The position numbers were made by a program, and so were the translations under genes. Shown here piece after piece: positions 32,661 to 44,174 of a stretch of 64,000 nucleotides of DNA. How positions within the stretch are numbered: position 1 is the first letter of the stretch; every line of letters starts with the position of its first letter. Source of the stretch: Salvator merianae (taxonomy: Eukaryota; Chordata; Lepidosauria; Squamata; Teiidae); NCBI GenBank assembly GCA_003586115.2, contig QVOM02000116.1:47283692-47347691 (forward strand). Direction: 5' to 3'. The notes below the pieces were generated by a model that searched no databases, was not told where the DNA came from, and saw only the letters and a list, made by a program, of their open reading frames with translations.

Positions 32661-33660
32661 ATTCATTCTCGTCCAAGATTGGCCCCAGCATGGCGTGGGA
32701 CATGCAACATGCAGAAACATTCTTAATTTGTACAGCTCTAACAAGCATCGTACCCGAAGGTCCACACCTATAACCAAGAAGATCATTGAATGAGTGGCTG
32801 AAAGAGAAACATTTCACACCTAGAGTTCTCAGTTTCACTGTTCCAAGTAACAAATGAACCCCCACCAAATTCTATTGATTTTAATGAAATTATTTTGGCT
32901 TCCTTTGAAATTTTAATGGGTGTTTCGTCTGAACAGGCTCATTTAAATGAACCCAAGTTTTGTTTTTAGGCAATGTAAAACTGGCCAGTGCTCTGAGTAT
33001 GCCAATGGGTATTAATCACATTTCATCTGCCTTGGAGAAATTTGACAGATCGAAGAAACCTTTATGGTATCTTAAATAACCGCTTCTGCTTCAGTGCTAT
33101 TCTAATAATTGATTCCATATAAACATTCTAAGAGGAATATTTGGCCAGTTACACTCAGTGGCGTGCGTGCACGCACACTTACAGACACAGATACAATTTT
33201 CTGTCCATTGTAGCATATTTAAACCCCTGCATATTTCACCAGACACACCATTTATTTCAGTACTTTAAATAAGATTTAATAAAAAGTGGCAAGTTGAGAC
33301 TTGTCCATTCTTACTTCGTTTGTAGTTGGCAGTGCAGTGCTCTATGGGTTTGCCTATAGTTAATAATCTTAATTACTTAGCTTGTTCTAGGCAGACATAC
33401 TCACTTTTAACTGTTTATTGAAAACATTACCCATGGGAGCAAGGGGTGGAAATCCTTATAGTCATCTGTAAGAAAAGATAAAATTGTCATATGAAGTTAG
33501 GCTAATGGTCCAGTTCTTCTCTGTCTTTAACTATACCGAATGCTGGATTCAGTTAGCTGATTCTCTAGCTGCCCACTATATGCACAAATATGTTATTTTG
33601 ACAGCCTTTTTTCGAGGGGTATTTTGGAAACCAACCTTTGTAAAGTTTGTCATGAAACTA
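32661..33660. other. Repeat-poor sequence
   Basis: AT-rich from 32870 to 33480, including TTTAATGGGTGTTTCGTCTG and CTTAAATAACCGCTTCTGCT. No repeat family and no convincing open frame. Possible conserved non-coding sequence, judged only from absence of repeats. Confidence 0.3.
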
Positions 33661-33666
33661 TCTAAA

Positions 33667-33746
33667 GCCCTTTTTGCACTGCATCTTATACTGGAATATA
33701 TCCTGGAATAGGGGCCTGCTGTCCACATGCTAGTGCAGACTACAGC
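33667..33746 (-). mobile_element. Solo module C
   Basis: GCCCTTTTTGCACTGCATCT, TATTCCTGG-type inner palindrome, AGGGGCCTGCTGTCCACATG and CTAGTGCAGAC match the reverse complement of 55968-56041 throughout. Confidence 0.65.
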
Positions 33747-34188
33747 AGGTCCTGACCTGCATTCAGACCCATAATTGCCCCTAGTAACAAACCATAGCAG
33801 AGTCTTCAATGGGAGAGCCTTACAAAATAGTATCCCCTACTGGTAATGTGAAGAGGATGCTCCATTATAGTGCCTATTTTGCTGGAGGTGTAAATACCTT
33901 ATTATACAGCCTAAATCTAAGCTTGCCAGCTGGAAAAGTGGACAATGCACAGATGATGGAATTAAACCTTTTGTGATCTATAGTGCAACACCTGTAGAAA
34001 TTCCCACTTCATCACAACTGTAAAAGGTGCAGAAGCACTGTTCTTCTTCCAGTTGTTTGTCATATCCGTTACTTGAGTCATATTGGTTTAGTTAAGATAT
34101 CTTGCTCAAGTTTCCATCATTGGCAGCCAGCTTGAAATAAGACTAATTGTTGCTAACAACAAAACTCTTCAGTGATTCTATCGCATTA

Positions 34189-34245
34189 ATGGTCCTTTCT
34201 GCACTGGGCCTTATTCTGGATTATATTCTACCCTGTTTAGATGCC
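34189..34245 (-). repeat. Partial module C
   Basis: ATGGTCCTTTCTGCACTGGG then CCTTATTCTGGATTATATTC is the outer half of module C; the inner part is lost at CTACCCTG. Confidence 0.55.
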
Positions 34246-34498
34246 TTTTCAGTAGACATAGTATGGATAAAGAATGAGACCCTGTTGAGAAATCATCAAT
34301 GTTCTGACAATCCTCACTTTTTCTGTGTTTTTCTCCCACATTTGAAATAGCATCAATAATGATCACTCTTAGTAATCATTAGCAATTTGGATGCATTTAT
34401 TTCTTTATTTAGACAATAATCTCCTCAAATTTAAGATATCACCATGGAAAAAGCAGAACAAAGCATTTTTATTTTTTTTTCAAATTCAGAGCTGACTC

Positions 34499-35118
34499 AA
34501 ACTGTGTCCACACACGCAGTACAAAGAGGTGGCTCAAATGTGGGTTAGAGGTGATAGCATCCATACATTAATATTGCCATCCCATCTCCAACCTGCATTC
34601 CAAAGTCATTTCCTGACCTTCAGTGTGGATTATAGTTAAGATAGGGACTCGAATATCTGAATGCTAGAACCTCTAAGGGTGTTTCTGCACTTACCTGCGT
34701 GGGCCTGCTCTAGCTGGAACCATTCCTACTGGAGCAGTTACCAGCTGAAGCAGTCCAGCTATCTCAGAATAATGTCGTCCGCACTTGGACAGCCTCTTAC
34801 AGAACAAGGCCTGTAAGCTTCAGAGCTTGTTGTGAGGACTCTGTTGGCCAGGAATGAAAATTCAGCAGTGCAATTTGGTGTCCATTGAAATGGGTCCCCT
34901 TGCTACAGGTATCCTGGTTTAGGTGACTATTTTGGCCTCCTACTGGACTATGCTCTGTCCAGTGTGGATGGAGTGTGTTGGACCTTTTTTCTTCCACATC
35001 AGAAAGCAGAACATGAGGCCCAGAAGGAGTCTAGGCTTTGTACTATGCCAGGATACTGGGAAGTGCAAAAAGGTTGTATGTCACTTTAGGGCACTTTCTT
35101 AATTTAAGTGGTGCAGCC
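34499..35118. mobile_element. I-family MITE split by a B element
   Basis: The left part (34499-34672) starts AACTGTGTCCACACACGCAG and includes GTGGGTTAGAGGTGATAGCA and CCATCCCATCTCCAACC, stopping at AGAACCTCTAA. The rest of the right arm reappears after the B element as GTCACTTTAGGGCACTTTC and ends GGTGCAGCC at 35118. Its reverse complement GGCTGCACCAC...AAAGTGCC matches the I end at 10362. This order makes I older than the B inside it. Confidence 0.65.
34673..35076 (+). mobile_element. B-family MITE nested inside an I element (about 404 bp)
   Basis: GGGTGTTTCTGCACTTACCT at the left pairs with GAAGTGCAAAAAGG at the right. The interior carries GGGCCTGCTCTAGCTGGAAC, CATTCCTACTGGAGCAG, TGAAATGGGTCCCCTTGCTA and AGGCCCAGAAGGAGTCTAGG, nearly as in 49913-50433. 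An 8-bp duplication could not be confirmed. Confidence 0.75.
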
Positions 35119-35280
35119 TTAGGAAGAACTATCTTCCCTATAGAGCAGGGTGCTCTAATATCTCATTTGGTGGTCTGTCATAGTCCTTAATCAAATGCTC
35201 ATCTATTTTGAGAATGATGGAAAAAAGAAAAACAGATAAATTGTTAAAGTGGGTGAAGAACTTTGAACATTTCAGTTCCA

Positions 35281-35935
35281 GCCTGGCCCCTACTCTACTC
35301 TCCAGAACAGAGTACTGATGTGTGCCCTATCTAGGGCTACCCCTAAAGACTACTCAGAAGCTAGAATTAGTGCAAAATGCAGCAGCTTGGTTGCTACTGG
35401 ATGCTTCCAGCAGGGCCCAGCTAGGACCAGTCCTTAGAGAATTACATTGGCTGCCAGTTCCCTTCTGGATCCAACTCAGGGTGCTGTTATTGATTTTTAA
35501 AGCCGTGAATAACTTGGACCTCATGTATCTGATGGAGCATCTCCTTTCTTAGAAACCGACCCAGGAACTGAGGTCTGCTGGGGAGGTTCTCCTTGCCATT
35601 CCACTATTGGATGAAATGCATATAGCAGAGGCAAGGTGGAGAGCCTTCTCAGTTGTGGCCCCCAAATCTATAGAATTTGGAGACATATCTCCCTATGGAG
35701 AAATGCCAGGCAGCAACAATATCCACCTTTTGACGTTTATTAAAAGTTTAACTTCCAATACAGATGTTTGGGGAATGAGAGAACTGTAATTTGTGATTTT
35801 ATCTGGGTTTTGTGGTACATTTTAGAATTTCCTTTTTTTCCTCCTCTTTTGTTATTTGTTCTTTTTACTGTTATTTTCATGAACCATTGTGAGGCCACAC
35901 ACGGAAAAATATATAAATGTAAAATAAAATAAAGT
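35281..35935 (+). mobile_element. CR1/L2-like LINE 3-prime fragment with reverse transcriptase tail
   Basis: The frame at 35322-35552 encodes KLELVQNAAAWLL, then LGPVLRELHWLPVPFWIQLR and VLLLIFKAVNN. This is the conserved C-terminal stretch of CR1/L2/Rex1-type ORF2 proteins (normally QNAAARLL...HITPVLRELHWLPV..RI.FK.LLL.FKALN). A later frame has RWRAFSVVAPKSIE, the usual next block. It ends in a 3-prime tail GAACCATTGTGAGGCCACAC and AAATAAAATAAAG at 35930. The copy is truncated and broken. Confidence 0.8.
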
Positions 35936-35939
35936 TCAG

Positions 35940-36430
35940 GTTGTTTTCATGATGAAGGAATGGGCAGCTATAGATATGATGGAAAAGAAGCAGGGGGTGA
36001 TTTCACTATAAGAGCAAAGCGGCTGTGTCCCACTATACATGGTAGCTCAAAACTTGAGCCTGTTCTCCTTTTCTCCTTCATGCATGATTCTGTTCAGTTT
36101 TGGCTAATGTACTGTGTTCATGGTGTCAGTTTTATGTGGTTTTGCACAGAACTGCAGTCTTATATTAGCTCACAATACAATGAGTTTTACCTTTTCTGAT
36201 GCTGGTACCATTTTCTCATAGCTATCTTGTCCTTTACCCCACTAGCAACCATGGGAACTAGCCACAAACTGAGTGAAGAGAAACCTTCTGAACTGTTTCA
36301 TGTTCCACTACAGTCAAGTGAGCCTTGAAATGAATAGAATGAATGAACTTGGATAATTTACGTCAGAGCAACACTGCAGGTCCTTTCTTTCTTCAGCTGT
36401 AAGGCTGACACTTCCCTCCAAGTTTATGGA
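35940..36430. other. No recognised feature
   Basis: A 79-codon frame (35960-36199) ends here but has no domain I recognise. No repeat family. Confidence 0.4.
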
Positions 36431-36435
36431 GTTCC

Positions 36436-36871
36436 AGGCTGCATCCAGATGCCATTCGAATAAAGCACCAACAGGTGATATTCTGGAGGAAAGCCCCTCC
36501 AGAATAATCCTGCCAGCATGGGGGACCACACTGTCTTTGCACTTTCGGGGGCTGCATACTTCCGGGTATTTTAGCAATGCAAAATATCCGAAAGTGTGCG
36601 ATCTTGACTACTGTGCATGCACAGCCATTTTTTTTTTTGGTCCACACACATGCGCAATGAATCAAACAACAATGGCACCTCCATCCATAGGGTGAGTTTT
36701 CCTGCTATTTCAGGAAAACCCTCCATGAGAGTTTGGTTTTCTTGAAATAGGCTATCTTGTGTTTTGTGGGGGGACGTAACATAGCTATGGCGGGGTTGCC
36801 ACAGATACATGTGTCAACCCCATCATAGTAGTGCCATATTGGTGCTGTACTTCCTCCAACTGGATGCAACC
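36436..36871. mobile_element. W-group MITE, long subtype (436 bp)
   Basis: AGGCTGCATCCAGATGCCAT at the left pairs with CCAACTGGATGCAACC at the right. The interior order is GGAGGAAAGCCCCTCCAG (a hairpin), GCATGGGGGACCACACTGTC, CTTTCGGGGGCTGCATACTT, GTGCATGCACAGCCA and GAAAACCCTCCATGAGAG, shared with 45950 and, reversed, with 1933. The most complete copy of its subtype here. Confidence 0.75.
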
Positions 36872-38370
36872 CCAGTTTCAATTAATATAAACCTCAATGA
36901 CAACCAGGATCAAAAAATGTACATGTAGCTTCCATTCACTTTGGCAGAGTTGTCTTAGAGGTCTCTGTGTTGTTGTCTTCTGCAGTTGCAAAAGCAAATC
37001 TACAAAGAATATTTAACATTGAACAGCATAAGGAAACATTTTTAATGCATTCAGGCCTTTTGCTACGGTTGGTTTCTAAACCATCACACACAGATGATTG
37101 TAAATGGCAGCTTAGATTTAAGGAACAAACCTTAAATGCTTGTTATTCTGGATCCTTGAAAGCCACAGTATTTTGCCACCCATTGGAGGCATTAATTAAA
37201 GAATGTCTTTGAGTTAAAATTCTAGCAGGAGATTGTGAAGAGGAAAAGGTATGGAGGCAAGTTGACCAAAGGGATTGTGGAATCTCCCAATTTAGCTTTT
37301 AACTCCATGAAAGGGGAGAAAGCAAACCTTGTAAGAAAAGCAAACGGAGGTCCCGTACCCAAACAGCCATTTGCCAGATGTACAACCTGCCTCCCTCGTG
37401 TTTGTGATTGCAGGCGGAGAATTGAATTTTCCTTTAGCCTTTGTTTGCTTATGGGAGGCTTAAAGCTTATGCAAAAATTGGCACCTACATATAAAATAGT
37501 TTCCTGCACTGCAATAGTGAGGCGCTTAGAACTGGGGGCTGGCTTTTAGGCTTTAGTTTAATTGTTGGGCGCCTAATCCCAAATGCTTTCCTTATTGCAG
37601 ATATGGTCTTGATAGCCCAGGAGAGCTAAGCTTTTGTATGGCTCCTAAAAGACACCGAGTAGGGGGAGGGAATGGGGAAAAGTGACTGTGTGAAAAAATG
37701 TTGGCATTGCAACGATCATATTACAGTCCTGTCTCTCTGTTTTGTTTTGTTTTCTATCAGATTATGAACAGAACAGAGCAAAGTCACTACTGGAGAAGTG
37801 GAGATAGGCATAGCACTTCATTTCTTCAGCACAACTTCTGTAGTTCAGACGTCCAGGACAGTTTTATATCACATTGTGAATAAAATGGGCAAATGAGAAG
37901 TATAATATTTTGCAGTGCAGGCGGGGATGCTGTTGGTGAGTGTTAGCCCACATTGAAACAACTCACAACCAAACAGCAGCAGCAAACAATAACAGCAACA
38001 ACCAACTAACTCTGGGAAAAAGATCTAGGCCATTCTTTGCTCTGTTGACTTCCTGTTTGCTGGTTCTGTTTGCCATAGAAGGATATTAAAAATGGGGAAC
38101 TCTCCCTTCTCTCGTGGGCACAGTCCATTATATAACTCAGAATCAGCTGCATGTGTAGACAAGACAAAAAGGTGGATGAACGTTCTTGATGTGTTAAGTC
38201 AAAAGTCACAAGATCAAATAATTTGCCTGATGAAGAAAGAAAGCCACGCTTAATCGTTGCCTCTAAATGTATGACCAGTACAATTTCTGAAGGTCATGAG
38301 TTTTGGATAGCCTACATTGTCTTCTAACTTAGGGCAATTCTGAGATTACACCAGCGTGTGGAAGGAAGAC
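36872..38370. other. No recognised repeat; some overlapping open frames
   Basis: 37222-37549 carries frames of 95 and 104 codons on opposite strands without recognisable domains. 37160-37560 looks unique in this window. A CAA-rich stretch lies at 37965-38010. Confidence 0.4.
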
Positions 38371-38375
38371 TCCTA

Positions 38376-38832
38376 GGGCCTTTTCATGCTGATCAGCTTA
38401 GAATGGTATAATGGTACCAATCTATGCTGGTCAAGACCCAGCAATGTGGTGGCCATTCATTCTGTGAGTGCGAGAATGGCCCTGTACTGGACCTCCAGCA
38501 CTCACAGCGTGAATGCACGCCTGCTTGCCATGACAGCAGCTGCAGAAATATCTGGCATTGCCATGGTGAGCAGAGCACAGCATGTGACTGCACAACTGTA
38601 GCTGCGCTGCCTGCGCACAGCCTTCACACCCGGAAGCACATGTGAATGCTGCCAATTGGGAGCAATCCAGCTGCTCCTGGTCAAGCTGTGGACCGCGTTT
38701 TAGCTGTCCACAGCTAGTAGTGTTCGGGAGCAGCTGCAGACACTCCTGGATGCTGTGGTAACCGCAGAGTGTGAATGCACTTCACTAATGAGCATCTGCA
38801 AGCTCACTAGCAAATAAGTGCGAACAGGCCCC
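38376..38832 (+). mobile_element. A-family MITE (about 457 bp)
   Basis: GGGCCTTTTCATGCTGATCA at the left pairs with AAGTGCGAACAGGCCCC at the right. The subterminal hairpin TTAGAATGGTATAATGG follows, and the interior has GGGAGCAATCCAGCTGCTCC and GTCCACAGCTAGTAGTGTTC. Five overlapping open frames (60-74 codons) reflect its palindromic make-up. No target duplication is clear. Confidence 0.75.
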
Positions 38833-39246
38833 TAGTATGCTTGCTGGTCTGGACTGGGCCAGCAGGGTAGATGCTGAAATGGCCTAAGACATAGGCTACA
38901 ACTAAATGGGTCAGCTCATGTTCAGCAGGTAGAAGCTGCTCTGATGTAGCCAGGAGAAGCCTGCCCATATTATGTGGTTTGGAAACAGCCCTTTGAGGCC
39001 ACTGGAGCTGACCTATGGGCAAAACACCACCCACAGCAGCCAAACAGGGACAGGAAGAATGGCTGGGACTCTGCCTATTGAGTTGGCTTCAAGTGTTACA
39101 AGCACTGGGTCAATGTCAAATTACTGAAAAGGGTCACCTTGAAAGTTCTCCTAATCTCAAGGAAATTTGTCCCTTTCAGGGATCAGGATAGGAAATGGTT
39201 GACCCCAGAGGGAGGTTGTTTTTCCTCCCATTTCTTGGGCAACAAA
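38833..39246. other. No secure feature
   Basis: CTTGCTGGTCTGGACTGGGC and AGCAGGTAGAAGCTGCTCTG hint at a worn B fragment, but neither end is found. Confidence 0.35.
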
Positions 39247-39384
39247 GGCTGCATCCACACATTGCTTGTTTATTCCATTATATTTGGATATTCTGGAATA
39301 AAGCATGGATATTCTGGCGTATCCATGCTTTATTCTGGAATATGCAAATATAGTGGAATAAGTAAGTGACATCTGGATGTAGCC
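39247..39384. mobile_element. Short W-group hairpin MITE (138 bp)
   Basis: Starts GGCTGCATCCACACATTGCT and ends TGACATCTGGATGTAGCC. The two halves fold back along about 65 bp, meeting at GGATATTCTGGCGTATCC. Its last part GAATAAATGACATCTGGATG TAGCC is repeated immediately after (39390-39414), a partial tandem duplication of the element end. Related: 48664-48771 and the half at 9661. Confidence 0.75.
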
Positions 39385-39414
39385 ATAGCAGAATAAATGA
39401 CATCTGGATGTAGC

Positions 39415-40769
39415 CCAAGAGTCACTCTAAATAATTAGTGCCTTAGGAATCCCTGGGCAAAAATCCCTACTGGCCATGAATACTACCTAAGTGACTTTGG
39501 CCAGTCACAGCTGCTCATCTACAAGTAATGTCTCTGGATTGCTATGCAGATAAAATTGAGTGGGGTTAAATAATGTTTCCTGCCTTGAGTTCATTGGAAT
39601 AAAGGTGGAATATAATTGCCCTAAATAACTACATAAGCAAAATTCATAGCTGAGTTGGCCCTTTCCAGAAAGTTTTCCAACCCTGGTGGCTCTTGAGCTT
39701 ACTAGATTCAGCTTTTGCTTGTAAGGTCGGCGTTCATTTTGCAAGTGAGCATGTTTCCTTGCATCACTCCCTAGAAGCTTTTCTAAATTCTTTTTTACAA
39801 AGAAAGCTCATCTGAAGCCGAATGATATTAATCTAGAGTAAATGATCTATTTCAGATTTATGCTGGGCAGTGAATTCACTAGGGTGCATGGGAGTATCTC
39901 ATCGCAGACCTGAATGAATAATGTATTACACTTAGCCGCAGTGGGAAATGGTCTAGCTGAATTCATGTCATTTGATTTCGGGCCATAAGCAACCTCGTTT
40001 TCCTTCACTTGTCATTTGGAGGCCCATATTCCTTAGAAAGTAGCTGGGTATACAAGCTGAAGCTATTTTTCTTCCTGCCTGCTTTAGAAAGAGTACTGTC
40101 TCTTTGACTTAGACATACATTCATTCGCCCAAATGCTTTTTTAAGAAAGCAGAACCTTAAAAGATCAAAGATATTCAGCCAACACCTGTGCTAACAGTAT
40201 TTTCAATTGCTATTGAACATTCTTTGTAAGCCTGTTTTTTTAAAATGCAGGTGTTTTCTTAGCCTAATATGTGGAATTTAAATGAATCTATAAAGGATGC
40301 GAATGGTGCATCTTCCACATAGCTTTCTATTATGGTTACATAAAAGTGGAGCTTGTTTAATCATAAATCCAGTACAAAGGACAGACAGAAAAAAAAAATA
40401 AAAATCCTCTATTGCTCTTTGTTGGTTGATATTATATTTTGTTCTACAAAAAATTAAGCAAGGCAAAGCCAGCTGGTGTCCTCTGGATTAAATACAATCT
40501 GTGAATCATTTTTCTTTCTCGGCCCAGGTGGTTCTACCAAATTTTGAAGGGTACTTAAAAAAAAAAAAAGAAGAAGCAACTGATTCACTTGAACGGAATT
40601 TATTTATTTGTTTAGGGAAAAAAAGTGATGGCTAGGGGAGTTTATGTTATCTCTATTTTTGTTTTTGGAGATATTTAATGGCAGTTCCTCAGCTTATGAG
40701 CAGATGTTTTTATTTCTTGTGCAGTGTCTGTAGGCATGATCCTGTTTCTTTTTCTCCACGTGTAACCTC
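39415..40769. other. Repeat-poor block, possible conserved non-coding sequence near 39780-40280
   Basis: 39780-40280 has words such as AATGATATTAATCTAGAGTA, GCATGGGAGTATCTCATCGC and TTGATTTCGGGCCATAAGC and no local repeat. An A12 run is at 40557-40569. No coding signal. Confidence 0.35.
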
Positions 40770-40993
40770 AGCTGCATCCACATCTTGCTGTGATACCAGT
40801 GTGACTCTGGTGTCTCCCCATCTGACAACCTCTTGTCCAGACACAGTACAAGCTTTGATGTTACAGCTTAATTGTCACTCATTTTGGCCCAGAGTCACAT
40901 CTTCTCATGCTTGAAGATGCCTGGGGAAAATGATGTTAAGATTGTGTGATACTGCAGTTGTTCCAATGTTACAAGAAGGTGTGGACCCAGCCT
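40770..40993. mobile_element. W-group MITE, short subtype (about 224 bp)
   Basis: AGCTGCATCCACATCTTG at the left pairs with AAGAAGGTGTGGACCCAGCC at the right. The interior holds TGACTCTGGTGTCTCCCC and its partly inverted CCAGAGTCACATC. No flanking duplication confirmed. Confidence 0.6.
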
Positions 40994-41359
40994 TGATTAT
41001 ACTAATCTGTCACACCAGGGATGAGGTCAGAACTGGCAAACTGCCATGGAGAAGTGAATTGGAGAGTTTGCTGACCTCAACCAGCTTGCCATGTGGTTGT
41101 ATCTGTGGTGAGAACGATGGGGTTTTCCTTCCTAATGTGCTTTTATAACTGATAAGACACAGAACTGTAATTGAAAACCCTTCCTACACCAGACTGTGAC
41201 AGAGTGTGGAAATGGTCTAAGGTATGCTGAGAAGCATGACTGAAACCATGTTGGACTGGAGGAAAAAACTAAACCACCAAAATTCTATACGTTTCAGTCT
41301 CCCTTAAGTCTTAAATTGAATTTAATTGTAATTGAAAACCTTTGTTATTATTCTGTTAA

Positions 41360-41881
41360 GGCGTTTTTGCACTTGCTGGTATACTGGGCCAGCAAGTGTA
41401 CTAGGAGCCTACTTTCCACACTGCTGGTGCTGTCTAAGATAGGCCCCACCCCCTCTTGGAACACTACATCAGCATAAAATAGCCACTCAGTCTGGTATAC
41501 CAGTGGACTCTTCCAGTAAGTCTACTGGCATACTAGGTGGTGGTAAACTGGACCACGGAGGTGTGTGTTTGCACATGGCATGTCTCTGTGGTCCAGTATA
41601 CGACCTCGGACCTATTTCAGCAGCACAAGAAGGCACACTGTTGAGATGGGCCTCCCATGGGCTCTGAGGCCAAGAACCTTCATTCCTGGTCATTAAACTC
41701 TTTGGAGGTCAGCTCAAAAGCTGGCATCAGCTTTGGAGCTTGTGAGGGTTGGGCTGGAACAGCCTTCTCAATCCAGATGGCCTTGTTCTGATCTAGGCAC
41801 AGATCTGTCTGCCCCAGGACAAATTGTGTGAATCAGAGCAGGATGTACCTTTACCTACTAAAGGTAAATGAAGAAACAGCC
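41360..41881. mobile_element. B-family MITE (about 522 bp)
   Basis: GGCGTTTTTGCACTTGCTGG pairs with AAATGAAGAAACAGCC. Interior: ACTGGACCACGGAGGTGTGT, CAGTATACGACCTCGG, GAGGCCAAGAACCTTCATTC, GAACAGCCTTCTCAATCCAG, ATCTGTCTGCCCCAGGAC. Same order as 22290-22784. Confidence 0.75.
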
Positions 41882-42148
41882 TTAATTACAACTTCAGCTG
41901 AAGTTCTGTTTATACGCACCTTTTTTTTTTGCCCAGTAGACTGGCTCTCATTAACATAACATGATAATCGTTTAGATGACATATGAAAAGTGGGCAACCT
42001 GCATGTGTACCAGCTTCAGAAGGGGCTGATGTTCATACAGATGTGGTAGATACATGCCACCTGCCCAAGGAGGGGGAAATATTATGTATAAAGTGTGAAA
42101 TCTGAAGGCTGTTTCCGTTCGAACCAGAAATGTCTGAACAGAGTCTGA

Positions 42149-42373
42149 GGCTGCGTTTCCATGTCACAAAAAAGTGGGTCTAAGCACTTCAGAGGTGGTA
42201 GCTTGTGGTGCTCGTGTTCTCATCCCATATCTAATCCCCCTTTCCTAGCCTAGAATGTTCACGAGGGGCGGAAAGGTACACTGGCATGTGAATGATCCCA
42301 CCTACCAATCATCTCCAAGCCACTGCAGGGGTGCTTTATTAAAAAAAACAAAACCCTGCATATGAAGGCAGCC
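42149..42373. mobile_element. I-family MITE, near complete (225 bp)
   Basis: GGCTGCGTTTCCATGTCACA at the left pairs with TATGAAGGCAGCC at the right. Both arms have the TTCAGAGGTGGTAG / CTCCAAGCCACTGCAGG type blocks, and the centre holds TTCTCATCCCATATCTAATC and CCTAGAATGTTCACGAG. Best copy of family I. No TSD seen. Confidence 0.65.
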
Positions 42374-42688
42374 TGGGATCTTCTCTAAGAAGCTTGTGAA
42401 CATGGTGAAGCATGAATGTTTCATGGAGTACTGGTTGAGAAATACTCACCAAGGAGGGGATATCTGATTTCAGTTCTTTTTTTTTTTTTGGACTTCCTCA
42501 TTCTTCCCACCATGACTGAATAGTGTCTGATCTCCAGACTCCCCATCAGTTGAATTCTGTGAGCACTACCGAGGGGAATTTTCTTTGAATTTTTCTTCCG
42601 TGGGCAGGTGTGATCGATCGCAGCAGGAGGAAGAGACACTCTGACATGCAAAAATAAAAAGAACAGATTGCTGTTGAGGAAAAAACAA

Positions 42689-42720
42689 GTGTGTGTGTGT
42701 GTGTGTGCGTGCGTGCGCAC
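42689..42720. repeat. (GT)n/(GC)n microsatellite
   Basis: GT repeats grading into GCGTGCGTGCGCAC. Alternating purine-pyrimidine of this kind can adopt Z-DNA; that is known for such sequence, not shown here. Confidence 0.9.
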
Positions 42721-43267
42721 ACCCATCTTCTGAGTTGGTTCTTCAGGTTTCCTGGCACCACTGATTGAGGACTGATGAAAATGTGCTTGTTTCCCAAATT
42801 ATTCAAGCACTTTTGGATACCTTTTTGGGGCCAAACAAAATGCTTCTGAAAGCAGACCAATGGCATTTTAGTTTGCAAGTTCTTTTGGGACTTGAGGACT
42901 TTAGTAGCAGCTCCTTTTACCCTCCTCAGTTGTCAGGGGAGGCCCTCACTGGTGCAATCCGTCCATGGCATGGTCATGGTGGCACCCCTTCTTCTTTGCA
43001 GCTGAGCCAGGACACACGGATGAGTGCCTGAACATGGAGGCTGAGGTCAGTGGCCTTCTCGTGAGTTGGACTCCATGCTCAAATACAGGAACACATTGTC
43101 AGCAGGCAAGAACCAGATCTGTTTTTCCATTTGTCCGGATCAACCATATTTCACTAATTCCAATGAATTAAGGACAGCTTAGTCTGCCCTGTTGTGGTTC
43201 TTTATCTTTAAACTGGATTTGGACAGGAAAGTGTCACAGAGGACAAACTCAAGACAAGATAGAAGGG

Positions 43268-44027
43268 GTGCCTCCAGACAGAAAGAGGCAATTATGGGAT
43301 CTTCTTCAGATCCTGCAATTGCCTCTCACCACTCCTGCCAGATGTTCCAAATACCCAGATATTAACCAAGCACTTGCCTACTTCACTTTGAATTTTTTTT
43401 GCCACACTTGGCTGGCATCTGGGAGCCTATTTGTATAATTATACCATCCTACACTGGAAAGGTAGGAACAACCCTGAAACAGGCTTCCAGCACTGCAGTG
43501 AAGATGCTGGCCCACCTGCCATGACAGTGGCTGTGGCAACATCCAGCTGCTGCCATGGCAACCAGGAATGTGCTTTGTGACTACACAGCTGTAGCTATGC
43601 TGCAGCCTGCAGTGTTCATACCCAGAAACAGGCTGGCTGCTCCCACTCAAGGTGTGGACAGTGATTTAACTGTCCACAGATAGTAGTGTTCAGGGATGTC
43701 TGCAGTTGCTCCCAAATGCTGGGGCCTCTGCAGAGTGCGGACGCACTTTGCTAGTGTGCGTCCCATTGCTCACTAGCAACAAAGTGCGAACAGGCCCTGG
43801 GTATTTAGAACAACAACTAATAACGCAAGGAGCCGGCAGATGGAAGTAAGCAATCACTATTATGGGAAACTCAGCATTGTTGCCAAATTTACCATAAGAA
43901 CAATATTTTGGGATATTGCCTCAGTAGCCTGGGATTATGTTGTGAATGCCACAGATATGTGTGGCATTCACAATATAGTCCCTGGAGAATTGTGGGTTTT
44001 AACCTGTGTCTGGAGGCACAGACACAG
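43268..44027. mobile_element. L-family MITE split by an A element
   Basis: The left end GTGCCTCCAGACAGAAAG pairs with the right end TGTGTCTGGAGGCAC. Left part: GGCAATTATGGGATCTTCTT, CAGATATTAACCAAGC, TTGGCTGGCATCTGGG. Right part: GTATTTAGAACAAC, GGGATATTGCCTCAGTAG, GAATGCCACAGATATGTGTG. Joined in reverse, these two parts follow the unbroken L copy at 14142-14536. Confidence 0.75.
43424..43797. mobile_element. A-family MITE nested inside an L element
   Basis: It starts AGCCTATTTGTATAATTATA (worn end plus hairpin) and ends AAAGTGCGAACAGGCCCTG. Interior: CCATGACAGTGGCTGTGGCA, GTGGACAGTGATTTAACTGT, TGCGGACGCACTTTGCTAGT. CTGGG lies at both junctions, compatible with a short or worn duplication, but an 8-bp one is not clear. 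Confidence 0.7.
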
Positions 44028-44174
44028 CCTTGAAATTAGAAGGTTGCCCTTTATGAAGAGGACATCTAACCACTCTTTCCTGAATTTTCCGGTTATTTAG
44101 GATTCTACAGGTGGATGCTGTCCCTTTGGAGTAGAGATAGAATTGTTTAAGCAAAACATGAAGCTCCTTTGAAA

